Source: Ulva prolifera
Taxonomy: Eukaryota > Chlorophyta > Ulvophyceae > Ulvales > Ulvaceae
Assembly: GCA_023078555.1 (NCBI GenBank)
Contig: CM041196.1
Span: forward strand, 11,240,985 to 11,304,984
Length of the DNA stretch: 64,000 nt
Direction of reading: 5' to 3'
Part shown: positions 16,161-28,476 of the stretch, one piece after another
Numbering within the stretch: the stretch's first letter is position 1
Layout: each line of letters starts with the position of its first letter
Translations under genes and position numbers: made by a program
Notes under the pieces: generated by a model
Database searches by the model: none
Seen by the model: only the letters and a program-made list of their open reading frames with translations
Told to the model about the DNA's origin: nothing

Positions 16161-17229
16161 AGGGGAGATGATGAAAGAACACCGCCCCTCCCAGGCAATG
16201 TGGAAAGCACGCAATGTCGGGCATGCATTCGGCTGGCGGGCGTCCTCGGGTGGTGCTGCAAACAGCGCCTGCTAGGAATGGGCCTCAGGGACATTCAGGG
16301 ATGGGGGAACAGTGTAAGCAGGGCTCGCCTGTGTGACACTCCACTCCACGTGTAGAGGCAATGTTGAGTACATGCGCCTCTGCTGAGCTGCGAGGTTGGG
16401 GGAACTCAAGGTGTGTGAGAGGGTACATCTGACCATCTGACCGCCTAGGCTACAGCTGTGCCGGTCAGTTGTCCCCTGTTGATGCCAGAGGAGGTTGCAG
16501 GGGGAAGTTGCTGTGCACAGGGGTAAAGGTAATTGCTGTTGGCATTGCAGTTGTATGGGGCTCACTGTCTCATTTCTGATTACAGTCCAGTGCGTGTATG
16601 CATCCGGGAGTGGCCAAGGAGAGTGGCTAGGTGCGCAAATGCTACCAAGCAGATGTCACCAGAACCAGAAAGACAGCATGACAGAGGTTGCCATTCTGCA
16701 CTGATGCCTGTTGCATTGGATGAGGTCACCAGCTGCGCATGCGTTGCACTGTGAAAACACATCAGGATTTGCATTTGAGGGGGGGCAATGCTGCTGCAGC
16801 CAGTTGCATCGCAACTTTTCCAGCAATGTAATGTAAGCATTGTGGATGTAATGTGGGTGTAATATACTGTTGTGGATGTAATACAATGTAGAGGCATGTA
16901 ATGTATATGCATATGATCAGGCCTGACATCTGACCGCAGCAATTTTTGCTGTGTATGTTCATTGTTGCATGTAATACCCACTCACTCTTCTGCAAGACAC
17001 ATGGCTGTTCTGGGGAACTGCAATGCATGAGGAGGATTACCACCGCGTGAACATCATGTGATTCAGCAGCCTTGTATTTTGTGATGAACAGACAATGCAG
17101 AAATGAGAAGTAAACAAGACAGCTCATGCTGGCACTAATCATAAGCCAATCACCCAATGAGCGAGAAACAGTCATTTCTGTGGTCCATGAACGCCACACC
17201 AACGAAGCACGTGCTGATTGCTGATTACC

Positions 17230-17278
17230 ATGCTGGTGCTGGTGCTGGTGCTGGTGCTGGTGCTGGTGCTGGTGCTGG
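17230..17278. repeat. (GCTGGT)n hexamer repeat
   Basis: About eight copies of GCTGGT, followed by a short GACAGT-type repeat (17287-17313) and a tandem CTCTCCGTTGGTGA repeat (near 17359-17395). Long frames on either strand across this stretch encode simple repeats (Gln-His, Gly-Ala) and are not genes. Confidence 0.85.
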
Positions 17279-19212
17279 GGTTTACAGTGACAGTGACAGT
17301 GACTTTGACAGTGACCCTGCCCTCCATGCACACCCAGTGTGTTCGTTGGAGAGTCACCAACTCTCCGTTGGTGACTCTCCGTTGGTGACTCTCCCGGGTG
17401 CAGATTTTCGAATCGTTTGCCATGGCTGTGCTCGACGCATGGGAATCCGAACCGTTCGTCTGTTCTGATGGCCACGCAGCGCTGTGAACGAGGACACTTA
17501 AATGCGCAAACAAGGCCCATCGACGAGGGCGTCACCGCGACGTAACCCCGCGGCCCCGTCAACCCTTTCAGCACCATGCATGGAGTTTTAATCATCCGAT
17601 CCGCCGAACACCGGTCCTCTCGACGCTCCGCGCTGCCCACTGGTCGTGGGCCCTATCGAGGCGAGACACGATTCGTGTCACACGAACCGTCACCACACTG
17701 AGCACGGATGGAAACAGCCATGGCAGTTCGAGCAACCCTCGACAGACAAGACGAACCACGGGGACGTACACGTACATACATACGTAGATCAATCGCGAGC
17801 AGGGAGTGCTGGGATACAGATCGCGATGGAGCTCGAGGCAGGCCCCGTCTCAGAGCCGAGGCCGCGGCGCACCGATCGGATGCGGTACGCCGAGAATCGC
17901 CCACGCGTTGCAGAGGGGCGGGGCAGCATGCTGCCCCGCACACAGCAGCTATAGTGTGCAGGAGCCACATATGTGGCATGCCCGGATCCGAGAAGTTGAA
18001 GAGACAGTACCAGCGGCCGTGCACGTGCCACTGCGCTGATCGATGACGTCATCACTCAGACAGGGGGGTTTTTTTTTTGGTTGCTTTTTTTTTTGCATAC
18101 ACGTGTTTCTACAAAGGGCAAAGCTCGAGACCGGGCATGAAGCCGGTTCTCGGAATCCACCCCCAAATCCACTCACTCATTGGCCAATGGCACTAGGCCG
18201 GGCACGGCATACATATGTTACAAAAGAGTGAACGGGAGAAAACACTGCATACATATGTACATACATACGTACGTACGTACCACAGACGGGGGGCCGGCAG
18301 GTGCCACCGAGAGGTGTCGTTGCAACACAAGGGTGTGCCGCCGCTGGCACATGTATCTCGAGATGCATGTGCGATGGCGCTTCTGTGCAAAAGAGTGAAC
18401 GGAAGAAGACAAACACCAAAACCGAATGTCATCCGAGTCAACATGTGCGATGAAGAGGCCCGGGTCGACGCATGCACATTCCAACACACGAGGCACCTCA
18501 CAATTGTTAAAAACGGGTACGGAAAGAGTGAACAAGATTAGACAAACACCACAAAAACACACCCGAAGCACCTCACGAAACACCCATCCAGCTGGCACAA
18601 CAGTGGCTGCTACCGTCGGGCGAACCGCCCCTGTGGATACGTCTGCAACTTAGTCTTGGGTGCACGGCTTGCACAGGTTCAAAGTTGCACAGAGCAGCGG
18701 GACACGGGCTCCGCTCTAAAGTCACCTCCCTCAGCCTGACCCACGTGACCGAAACCGTCATCCCTCGTGCTTTACGAATTGCTCCTGACCGCATGCGTCA
18801 GCGACGCGGCACAACCAATGCATGGACACCTCCCCCGCCGCAGGCGCACCGGCGTACGCCCCGCCACGCTGCAACGAAGCCCGTCGCTGCCTGCGATATG
18901 GAAACTGGACCGCGAATGCCATGGTAATGATTAGTGCTTTGCTTGAAGGCTGTTCATAAGTGCCGAGCAACCTGGGTAGACTTCCCGGTGTTAACTAGCG
19001 CATGCAGCTTGACATGATCTGCTAGCGAAGAACGGAGAATTTAAGCTTGGTTGAATAAATGAACTTATTGTGATTTAGTGTTTCCGGTGAACAAGCCAGC
19101 GCTGGACAACGGCAAGAATCTTTCACGCGAACGTCAACAATAGCCAGCCAGCCAACTGCTCCCCGCCTGAAACGTTTCGTTAAACAGCTGGCAGCGGATC
19201 AGACGATTGAAC

Positions 19213-19922
19213 ATGGACGAAGAGCATTTACTGATCGTTGATGATCGTACTTCGCAGGTGCGACCATTTCCCACGTCGGCAGCACGAGTACCGCCATCAG
19301 CCTCAACTGGGATCAGGCTCTTATCGCCTGACAACACTTGCAACAATTAAGTAAATTTGCGTCGCGAGCACAGCCGCGATCCGGTGATTATAACAAATGG
19401 TCACGCTTGTTACCCAGCACACTACGAACCTGAACAAACCTTCCGACAGATCAGAGTACATTTCAGAACAGCAAGCAGCTGCAGCAGCAGAGGACTGCGA
19501 AAAGATCCACACAGGCCAACAGAAACCAGGCTGCAAAGGTGCCGAATCAGACGACAGTTCAGAACAGCGAGCCAACGAGACCACCCACGCTGCAGCAAAA
19601 TCTCCAGCCACAATATCAAATGACGCAGCTGGCAGCAGATGGCCAGATATACCAGGCCCAGATGCTACAATATGAGCAGTGGCAGCTACAGCAGCAACTG
19701 CACCTGCAGAGATTGCAGCCACAACAGCAACAGCAGTATCAGCAGCTACAACTGCTGCATCAAATGCAGCCACAACAGCAACAGCAGTATCAGCAGCTAC
19801 AACTGCTGCATCAAATGCAGCCACAACAGCAACAGCAGTATCAGCAGCTACAACCGCTGCATCAAATGCAGCCACAACAGCTGCATCAACCATTTCAGCA
19901 GCAGCGGCTCCGTGAGCTTTAG
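19213..19922 (+). CDS. Gln-rich protein, unrecognised, two exons
   Basis: Model: first exon 19213-19257 coding MDEEHLLIVDDRTSQ, donor CAG|GTGCGA, then exon 19455-19922 after acceptor GATCAG; both are phase 0, giving about 170 residues. The second exon is strongly Gln-rich and contains three tandem copies of a 51-bp unit (19716-19868), each coding QPQQQQQYQQLQLLHQM with one change in the third copy. A long Ala/Val frame on the opposite strand (19321-19995) is the mirror of the Gln codons. Gln-rich tracts of this kind are common in transcription and RNA-granule proteins, but no domain identifies this one. The join is inferred and other 5' exons are possible. Confidence 0.45.
19716..19868 (+). 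repeat. Coding tandem repeat, 3 x 51 bp
   Basis: Three nearly identical in-frame units of 51 bases (17 residues each) within the Gln-rich exon, plus the start of a fourth at 19869. Confidence 0.9.
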
Positions 19923-21131
19923 CAGCTGCCTCAGCTACAGCTACAAGAGTTGCAACAGAAACCTTGATGACGTCAGCTACCATTCCTGTTGCCATTATAC
20001 ATTTCTTTGAGGCATTTGCAGCTGGCTGGCGTGGACAACAGCCCAGGCATGCTCGTTAGGCTCGGCTCCCGCACACTTGTCTGCCCAGGCAAGTGAGGCA
20101 AGGTTCAATTATTATTTTCAAAAACTAGGTGGTGTATCATTGTGTATGAGTGTTAGGTGTGAGTGTGTCGCTTGTCAGATTTTTAATGTGTTCCCAAAAG
20201 CGTGCCTTGCGTGATAGAACATGGCTTGTAAGAAATTGAGCAGCACACCCCTAATGCTGGCTAAATTATTCTTCTCGTCTGGCACTGAACTGCAGCTGAT
20301 TGCTGATTTCTGGCTGCTTTGCGTTCAGCCCTGATTATTACGCAACAGCTGAGCAGGTCTCTGCAGTGGATTATTGCCAACGTCCGAAGACACTGCAGTG
20401 CTGGCAAGCAAGCACACCCACACTACGCTAAAAAAACATTTTGAATCAAAGCTTGCGTTGCTGCTCAGCTGTAGGCCAGCCAAGGCAGCTCGCAGAGACA
20501 CGCTTTTGGCGAAAGGCACTTTGTTTTGCAGCGGGCTGCCCCACATCGTAGGCATGCATGCATCGCAGCGCTGCCTCTTTGAACGCTTTTCAAGCTCTTT
20601 GTTGTGGAACGCCAGACAGCAGTCGTTCGTCTTCACGGTGCATGGCTGGGCAGTTGCGGTGACTGCTTGTGGCAGGCGTCATATCCGCCTACAGGCGGTC
20701 GTCATATGCGCATAACACGCCCACCCACGTGGGGTGGCGTGACCTGAGGGAGGTGTACCTAAAAATGACCCAACACGGCCGGGCCGCCTGTGCATGCGGA
20801 TGCGCGCAATCATGTGCGATAAATTTTCGTCGCGCGGGTCATTCGCACGAGTCACCCGTCGCGACGCGTGGCCCCACCGCCGCAAGCGCGTTGCAATGAT
20901 CCCGGTGCGACTCGTCTATCGGATGCATATGCCGCTGGGCTTGACATGCCCGGGTGATCATGTGTTGCACATCCTGACTATGCACTGACATCCATGTGAC
21001 CCGTCGACAGAGTGCAGCCAGCAGCAGCACACGATAGGTCCGCCACCGCTGAGCGCATGAGCATGGCCCATACTAAAACGCGAGGCAGCTTGCAATACAA
21101 TGGTGTGTGGTGTCTGGAGGAGCGGTGCAGT
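19923..21131. other. Region without a supported gene
   Basis: Frames of about 100 codons lie opposite one another near 20325-20715, and neither can be preferred. Nothing else recognisable was seen. Confidence 0.4.
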
Positions 21132-21800
21132 TTAGCCGGGGTGAACGCACCTTGGCACTGGGCGCAGAGCATGCACCGCGGAAGTCCGACTGGATCCGTG
21201 CGTGAGCCTACATGTCGCGTGACAGGTTTGCGATGGCACATGGTTCACTGAGACGAATGATTGACACCCCGGAGAGCAGACACGCGCGGTGAGGCTTCGA
21301 GTGGTCATGCAGAGCTCCGGATGGGTCCTGTGGAGTGGGCAGAACGACAACGACAAAGTCAAGCCTACTGCTGCTGTGCCATGGACGATTTCTGCTGTGA
21401 AAATTGGGCTTTGGTCAGCCGGGGTCAAGACGGGACGGGCGAATGTGGACTTGGCCTGGAGCCGGAGCCTGGGATGGTGACACACCTCTGTATGCGATGC
21501 CTGCAGTGCAAATGGCGGGCAGACCGCGACTGCTGCTTCGACTCCATGCACGTTGTGCGTGAAAATGTAGCTCTTGCTGGCTGTGACTCCGCAGGCCAAG
21601 CGCACGAACTCAGCGAAGTGCTGGCCCATGCTTGCGTCGACGACATCGAAGAGAGACCGGCGGACGACACAAACATCATCGGAGTCCCAGCTGCTGTCGG
21701 AATACATTGTGGTTGTGTCGACGTGTGGCTGAGGGACGAAAGCTTCGACTGCTGCTAGCCCAGAAGCCCCGCGCTGCTCGAGGTGCGGCCCTGTGTACAA
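21132..21800 (-). CDS. Possible exon or short gene, unrecognised
   Basis: An open frame of 222 codons ending at a stop at 21132. The central part (DSSWDSDDVCVVRRSLF, then FAEFVRLACGVTAS) has natural-looking composition, but a 165-codon frame lies opposite on the plus strand (21261-21758) and I see no domain. No splice partners were found. This is reported because it is the longest open stretch in the area. Confidence 0.3.
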   Translation of the reverse strand: MYTGPHLEQRGASGLAAVEAFVPQPHVDTTTMYSDSSWDSDDVCVVRRSLFDVVDASMGQHFAEFVRLACGVTASKSYIFTHNVHGVEAAVAVCPPFALQASHTEVCHHPRLRLQAKSTFARPVLTPADQSPIFTAEIVHGTAAVGLTLSLSFCPLHRTHPELCMTTRSLTARVCSPGCQSFVSVNHVPSQTCHATCRLTHGSSRTSAVHALRPVPRCVHPG

Positions 21801-22654
21801 AGTGATTCAGCAGGTAAACCTACCAAAAAGTCATCCGTGACCAGTTCAACATTGCGCAGGTACAAACCTGGATGGATTGCGATTGCAGGTCTACAACATT
21901 AGCTGCGTGCGCGTCATCCGCGAGCATGCAGGAGCCAGGCGAGATTGGTACATTCACAATTGTAACACAGCGGAGAAAGCACTACAAAAGCGCATTCTTA
22001 GAGGTTTATCTCGATTATAATCCCTAGTGTGATCCTATATTCCAGTGTCATCACAGAATGAGCTTCATATGGGGCCCGTTGGCCTGGCAAGGCCGCGTAA
22101 GGCAGGGTCAGCTTTATTTGTGGTCGTGTGAATGATGCCAAGAATGCTGGTCATGGCGGTGCTACAATCTTTTCTCCTGGCATGGGAGCATTGATGCAGG
22201 CCTCCGTGGATGCGCCGCTTCAGCGCGCTGCAGCGATAGCTGTCAGGAGGACACCGACGCCACGTGAGCAGAACATTCCAAAGGAATCCATGATTTCGGG
22301 GCTATAGCTTTGCTCAGGATGGTCCACCGCAGAGAAGTCTAGCATCTGAACCTTTCGCTTTGGCGATGCGTACGGAGGGCCATTTCTTGCTACTAGTGGG
22401 GTAGGCACGTCGACCAGCCGGTCGCCTCTCAGATTTCTGCTTCCTTGTTCTCATCTTTGCGCATCTCTTTGCTTCAGACTTTTCGTTAAGTATATCGCAG
22501 CTTTTTTGGTGACCGAGCGAAATGGGATTCCACAAATGGGCTTACCCGAAGGGTACGGATGTTTTTTGCTCGGTGCCAGAGCATCACGCCCTGCCCGGAC
22601 CAATTAGATGATGCTCGCATCACAAATTTTACATGTTTCAAATACCTGGGGAAC

Positions 22655-23012
22655 ATGAGGTTTACTCGCGCCTTGCCTGCAGAGATTTGGACTCCATACG
22701 GTGGATGGTGGCCTGATCCACAATACTGGAGGAGAAACACCGCCATGTGCCTGGGGTATGTCATGAACTCTCCTGCATGCGAGCGATTCGACGAAAGCTG
22801 AATGTGCCCCTGTGATCTTGTGGTCACGTGTGGCGGCATGTGTGCTTGTAGTGGTCAAGCCAGGCATGTGCAGGTTGATTCTCACCGTGACAGGAGCCGC
22901 ATGGTACACCAGCGTTGATTTAGAGAGACGGTTACAGACACCGATACACCCTATCCCCTCTCGAATGTGGAACAAGAATGCTCCGAAGGCTGAGTCAGAA
23001 CTGGACAGCTGA
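22655..23012 (+). CDS. Small single-span mitochondrial-type protein, complex I accessory subunit-like
   Basis: Complete two-exon model: 22655-22755 and 22874-23012, intron 22756-22873 (GTATGT...GTGCAG), spliced in phase 2, giving 79 residues. Seen: an N-terminal EIWTPYGGWWPDPQYWRRNT motif, a hydrophobic segment AMCLGLILTVTGAAWY long enough for one membrane span, and a C-terminal tail HPIPSRMWNKNAP. From what I remember of the family, plant and algal mitochondrial complex I has small accessory proteins of 60-80 residues built like this: a PYGGWW..P..W.RNT motif, one span, then PIPS..W.KN. I therefore infer an inner-membrane complex I subunit. The start ATG is the first Met before the conserved block, giving the usual family length. 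The gene is convergent with the minus-strand gene whose stop lies 21 b away. Confidence 0.7.
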
Positions 23013-23033
23013 TGAGGTCGCCATGCTGGCGGG

Positions 23034-23399
23034 CTACACCTTGAATTGTAAAGAAAGAACAGAGTAGAAGGGCTTCCCATTGCGCTTGAGATCGCAGTGG
23101 AGCGTGAACAGAAGATAGCGCTTGGAGCATGTCAACAGCGGCTCATGCTGTCGATCCTGAGTGTCAACAATTGTTGCCGAAAACCTGGTCAATTCCTGCG
23201 CTTTCCTGGCAGCCAGTGCCACGTATCGTATAGTTTCAGACTTGCAGCACACGTTGCTGCATCCCATAGTTCCTGTATGCATGATGCAGAGCCGATGGCA
23301 TGATGCACAGCAGTGCTCACGAAAACTGTATAATTGGGCTTCTTGTTACTCAAGGCAAGATGCGTGCACCGGTCAAGAATGTCAGCGACTAGCATTTGT
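23034..23399 (-). CDS. Small unrecognised gene, two partial exons
   Basis: Two stretches read well. The upstream one (about 23399-23320) codes MLVADILDRCTHLALSNKK and ends at a TTC|GTGAGC donor. The downstream one (about 23246-23034) contains ETIRYVALAARKAQELTRFS and KRYLLFTLHCDLKRNGKPFY, ending FKV and a TAG stop at 23034. The exact acceptor between them is not decided. I do not recognise the protein. Its stop is 21 bases from the stop of the plus-strand complex I-like gene, a tight tail-to-tail arrangement that supports both ends as real. Confidence 0.45.
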
Positions 23400-23792
23400 G
23401 GACAGTCATGTTTGAATTTTACAGGCTACTGGGCTGTTTGGCGGGAGCAACCAACAGCGCTATGTTGCTCACCGGCAGTGATCAAGATTCGCAGCAGGTG
23501 AAGGGAAAATGTGCATGCACACCCTGCCATTGCCGAGAAGACCTGCACATGCAAACATGAAAGCAGAGTCATGCAGCGATATACTCTGCATGATACGGCA
23601 GTCAGCATGAACCCAACGCTTCCCACGCCCCAGACACAGCTTCTCGCTCGACACCTCAACCATGCAGCTCCGGCTCCTCAAGTCGAGAGCTGCAGCTCGA
23701 CATCATGCACCACCCATCGCATGCATGAACCTCGCATCTCTCTACTCCCGTCCACGGTGGTCGTGCCGCGTGAGACAGCGCGCCGCGCCAGA

Positions 23793-26700
23793 TTAGCCAC
23801 GCGGGCTACCGCTGCCTCGGCCATCGCCATCGCTACTGCGCGCCTGCTTCTGCGCCCGGCGAGCTTCCGCCCGCAGCTCCTCCAAGTCCACCCCGGCCTC
23901 CGGCGGCCGCCTCAGCGAGTCTCTTGACACGTCCCCCTGTGGCGAATCTCGTGGCGAGCTCTTCCGCCCGACCCGACCTGTATCACCATGCCTCGGGGAC
24001 CTCGCATGACCAGCACCCGCATCATGCGCCCCGTCCGCTTCTGACACGAGGTGCCGCGGCGAGGGGGAGCCGCTGCGGCTGTGGCGGCGGTGGCCTAGCG
24101 GGCTCGGGTCTGCATCCTCACTGCGAGCAGGACGGCGGCTCGGTGACTCCGGCTCCCGCCGCCCCTCCGGACTCCCGTGAGCCAACTCCTGCGGCCGATC
24201 CTCGGCGGCGGGGGACGCGGAGTCGTGGCGTGAGCGTTTTGGGGGTGGCGTGTGTCCGTCGCTACCGTGATCTGGTTCAGGGGTCCGGGCGGGCCCGGCA
24301 GGGGCCTCCTCGCCGGGAGAGACGTGCCGTGAGCGCTTTTGGGACTTGTGCTTGTGGCTCTTCTTCGATTTTTTCTCCTGCAGAATGCAAAAACACGTAG
24401 GTCACATCCAGCATGTGGCATACACGTATGCCGCTGCGACGCTCTGCCCACCTGCCGCCAAATCGGACGAACTCTTGCGCCTGCTGACCAGATCGCAGCG
24501 ACTGGGCATCAGTTGAGCTTACGCCCTGTGAGAATATTGCCGCTCTCACTGCACCAGCCACGCCACGCAGATACCCCAACCGCTCACAAAGCACGCGCAG
24601 GCAGCAGCGCACACACCTTGTCGGACTTGTGCTTCTTCTCTCCCTTGTGTCGGCGCTCCTTCCGTTCCTTTCGCTCACCACCATAGCCAGCACGCTCCTC
24701 GCGCTCATGCCGTGACCTCCTCCTCCCCTCCTCCTCCTCCTCCACCACGTCTTCTCCGTTTCTCTCGCCATCCCGCTCGCGGTGCAGCCCCTGGTCTTCC
24801 TCATCGGGTGTGCACTCACGGTGATGGCCACCATCCCCACTTTTCCGCCGACCTACCTCAGCCTCATCCTCACAGCCATCCCCGCCGTCCGCGCTCTGCC
24901 GACGACGCCGTTTCGCACCACCCTCCTGCCCCACAGCAGCTTCTCGGCCATCATCCCCCGATGCATTGCCGTCCCCACCCTCTTCGATGCTCCCGGCCTG
25001 ATCGTCCCCACACGAAGTTCGGCCGGCCCGTTCGTCTCTGCCGGACTGCCCACGCTGCGCCGGGGAGGCGCGCCCATCGCTGTCGAGCCGCGTGTGCCGC
25101 CGGTCCGCACCATTCATTGCCGGACCGCCCTCCGCCTCCCCCCGCCGCCTGTGCGCATCATCTCTGCGCACGTCTCTGCGCACGTCTCTGCGGTCGTCCC
25201 GGCGGTCGTCTCGGCCATCGCCTCTTCTGTCGTCTCGGCGCTCGGCGCGGCGGTTGTCTCTCAGCTCATCCCTCCCATCATACCTAGCCTCTGCGCCGCC
25301 ATCGTCCCGTCGGCTGCGCCGCCGCACGTCTGACGCCTGCATCTGATCCCGCGGCCCCTGTTGAACCCCGTCTCCCCTGTAAGGTCTGCCGTTCCGCATG
25401 TCACCCGCAGCCATGCCGGGGGCATCCCGCCGCGGCCGGGCGTCCCTGACGTCGTAGCCTCGGCTCCGCTGCGGCGCGGAATCGAAGCCGCCATCGTCTC
25501 TGCGCCTCTGGTCCCGGAAATCCCGGGGGCCCCGGAAGTCTCGGTCGTCCCTGTAGCCGCGGTCACCCCTGCAGCCACGGCTGTCACCGCCATAGTGCAA
25601 GTCGCCACGATCGTCGCCGCGGCGGCCGGGGCCTGGGTGCCGCGGGGGGGCCCCGTTGCCTCCACCGTAGGCATCCTCACGGCGGTGCCCTCGGGGCGAT
25701 GCGTCCCGGCGGAACGCGCGGGGGGAGTCGTTGCGAGGGCCATCACGGCGGGGACTGCCGCTGCGGGATCGGGCGCGGCGGGGGGCACCACCTGGGCCGC
25801 GTGGGACCGCCTGGCGCTCGCGTGCAAGCCGGAGCTTCTCCTGTAGACTCGATGCCCCACAGTAAGGAAAACTGTGGCGCAACGCGCAAATCGCCATGGG
25901 TGGATTGTGGAGAGGCCAGTAGTGGAGCATAAAGGCTGAGAAGTCTGAGAAGTCACCGGATACCGGCGCTGACGTTGCAGACCCGGCCACACCGACAGTT
26001 GCTACTTGTGTGGCCAGGTCGGTTGGGATGAAAGGCCCGACCATAGCGGGAGCCATCCCGGGCCGGCATAGTTGCATTGTGCAGACTTGGCGCAGGCACC
26101 TGAGCTTGTGGGTAGCTTGGGTCGATGGATGCAAGTCTCAGACAGAGATGCACCCCAGAAACAGTGTGTTTGGTCGCATGTGTCCATAGGTGAAGCGTCG
26201 TGAAGTATGTCAAAATGATAGATGTCAGTATGGGCGATGGTTTATGGCTGACCATGGGGCACAGAGCGTGCTCCTGTGACATGCACAGATTTTCCTATCT
26301 ACGAGGGCAAGCCGACTAATGTGTAGTGTATCCGGACATCCCATGGCCAAGTTCCAAGGAAACGCAGCAGGGGTCCCTAACACCACTGTCTACACGTTTC
26401 AGTTGATTGACTCCATCACTCCTGGTCTGCATGTATGCTTGACTAAATTACTCGAAAGCACCAGGCGATTAGCGGCCACCGCCCAACACCAGAGGCATTG
26501 AGGCATTGGCAGCGGCCCACACACAACCGAGCTACGAGGCCACTGTACAATACTGAGCCACTGATACGAAACATGGTGCCCTTGTCAGCAACACGGAGAC
26601 CAGAAACACAAAGGAAAGTAGATCGGACTGGTGCATGGCAGAGCAGGTGTGACAGCAGGACTGTGATGATTGCTCACCTGTAGAGCTGCCGCTTGCTCCT

Positions 26701-27390
26701 GCCGCTCCTTAAGCCGTTGGATTTCTTCTTGTTGTAGTTGGTCAGGGATGCCTGTGGCATTGTTAGAGGCTGAATGGAGCATGGTCCAGAGTTCCTGCAT
26801 GGGCAGAGGTGCGGTGGCTGGTGGCTGGTGGCTCTGCGGGGACTGGAGGACCAATCCTGCATAGTCAGAGCCTTGCTGACAGCTGCCTGGGCTAGCCACA
26901 TGCACATTGCTATGCACGTGCTATGCAACTGTGATCACACTCACCCATCACATGGTTGTGCACCTGCGGGTACATGCCAGATTGCATGAGCTACCATACA
27001 GATCGACATACAATGCACAGTATGTCTCACCTTCACGAATAGAGTTGTGTTGTTGCAAAGGAATGGGACAAGCTCGTAGTGCAGCTCCTTGGCCTTGGTC
27101 TTCTGCAGAGGCGGAGTCTGATTGTATCCACCTGCTACAAGTTTCAGAAGACATTTGTACCGGAAAACAGTCCTCTGAAGACTTCGTACCACTTTCAAAG
27201 ATTCGAGGATCGTCCCCACCAGGACTTCATCCTCAGCGCCTTTCAGAAGTTCAGTCACCCGCTTCATCACCCATGCCTCCAAAGGAGGCCACACCAGCTT
27301 GCTGAAGTCAACTTTCAGATTGTACTCAGAAGGAATTTTGAAATTGGACATGTCCTTCTTTGATTTCCTGAATGACGGCGGGAAATTGTG
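23793..27390 (-). CDS. SRRM1: PWI-domain RS/RD-rich splicing coactivator (SRRM1-like), 5' end missing
   Basis: Exons: 27390 or 27367-27193, 27102-27031, 26794-26678, 25840-24617 and 24377-23793, all joining in phase 0, giving at least 723 residues. The first three exons form a PWI domain: KVDFSKLVWPPLEAWVMKRV, then EDEVLVGTILESLK, ELHYELVPFL, TTLFVKELWTMLHSA and ATGIP, which follow the SRRM1 order (VDMSKV..IKPWI..RVTE..EDDV..LTGFL..ELWPLLLSAQ..GIP). The next exon (408 codons) is dense in Arg, Asp, Ser and Gly, with RRDDRRDVRR-type blocks. The last is RS/SP-rich and ends SGSPRG. The family acts in the nucleus, bridging SR proteins in pre-mRNA splicing and 3'-end formation; the PWI domain binds nucleic acid. 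Donors are AAG|GTGAGA, CAG|GTGAGC and AAG|GTGTGT; the first is less clear (GTGGTA or GTACGA). The start codon exon was not found. Confidence 0.85.
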
Positions 27391-28476
27391 CTGCACCAAC
27401 GCACGTCACAATGCCGACGCCTGCCAGCACATGGAGGTGTTCGTGACATGTGAAGATCGAGATGCAGGTAGCAGCTGAATGTACAGGGCAAAACTTGATC
27501 GTGAGATTGCTTGTCAAATCAACTTTGAAAGCATGCCGTCAACAGGGCAGCGTTGCAACACGGACCTGCTGAAACGACCATCCTGAGCCGCACTTGCCGC
27601 ACCACGGACAACCATATATCCAGAGGCAGGCTACACGTCGCGCTATTGGCTTGTGCACTACAGCAATGAGAATGAAGGCTGCAGAAGCTGAATGGCACAA
27701 GACCGTCAAATCACGAAGGGGCAGAGTTACCAGCAGTACAAGACTTTTGACCAAGATTATACCATGGTGGTCGTCATCACATTGATATACATTGTATCTG
27801 CGCTGATGCAGCGTGTCTACATTCAGATTCAGTGTGCTAATTGGAAACCTGCTCGTTACGCGAGAACGTCTTCGATCACGCCATGCAGCATGCCGTCTTA
27901 ACAGGCTTGGCTAGGCATATCAACCGGCGTATGTATCTCAAGACAAGGCCGTGTTGGTTTCGCTGGACTGTGTACTCGACACATCGCGAGTGTTTGTCTG
28001 TTCGATCAGCACGCAACACACCAGGTCTTTTTATGCCGTGGCTAGCCTCCGCGTGGGGAACTGAAACGGTCCTCTGTAGTATACCTCGTGACTGCAGGTG
28101 ATTTTGCACTGTGAACACCTCTCTTCGCGCGCTGGTCCTGGCATTGACTCCCTGTCTCTGCTTGTATAGGCATGCAGCACGCAACAACTTGTGATGATTT
28201 CGGAAACATGCAATATGATTCAGATATATCGTAATACGTCTCTTGCTTTGCCTTACCTACTTTGCGTCTTCGCAAGTTGTGTGGGATGCCTTCAGTCGAT
28301 GATGGTGTATCCGCAGTAGGTCAGAGCCTGAAGCAGGCAGTGTTCCGAAAAGCGTGATCGTATAATCAGCCCGCATAATTCATCGGCATAGGGATCATAC
28401 CATTTGATTCCTGAACATCCGCGGTGCTACAAGGCATTCCTGTGTTCTGCCTGGTCTTGGACGTGTTTTTCGAGCC

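Larger units (their letters stand above)
6834..19212. other. Repeat-rich region without a supported gene
   Basis: Over 12 kb with no gene I can support. It holds three SINE-like copies, two family A MITEs, many short dispersed repeats, a 38-G run and several microsatellites, listed separately. A frame on the minus strand near 8640-8870 contains a WD-repeat-like phrase (HVHLFDW), but no splice model follows from it. Confidence 0.5.

Noticed and set aside
17230..17395. Short direct repeats that might be a CRISPR array
   Set aside because: The units are contiguous with no unique spacers, and the genome is eukaryotic.
16762..17640. 292-codon minus-strand frame
   Set aside because: It runs through the GCTGGT hexamer repeat and other simple repeats, has no domain, and its parts are unlike one another in composition.
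19321..19995. 224-codon Ala/Val-rich minus-strand frame
   Set aside because: It is the mirror of Gln codons on the plus strand; the plus-strand protein, with a Gln-rich repeat and fitting splice sites, is more likely.
24712..25846. Plus-strand frames of up to 191 codons opposite the RS/RD exon
   Set aside because: They are shadows of the Arg/Asp/Ser-rich exon of the SRRM1-like gene, which is tied by phase to a clear PWI domain.
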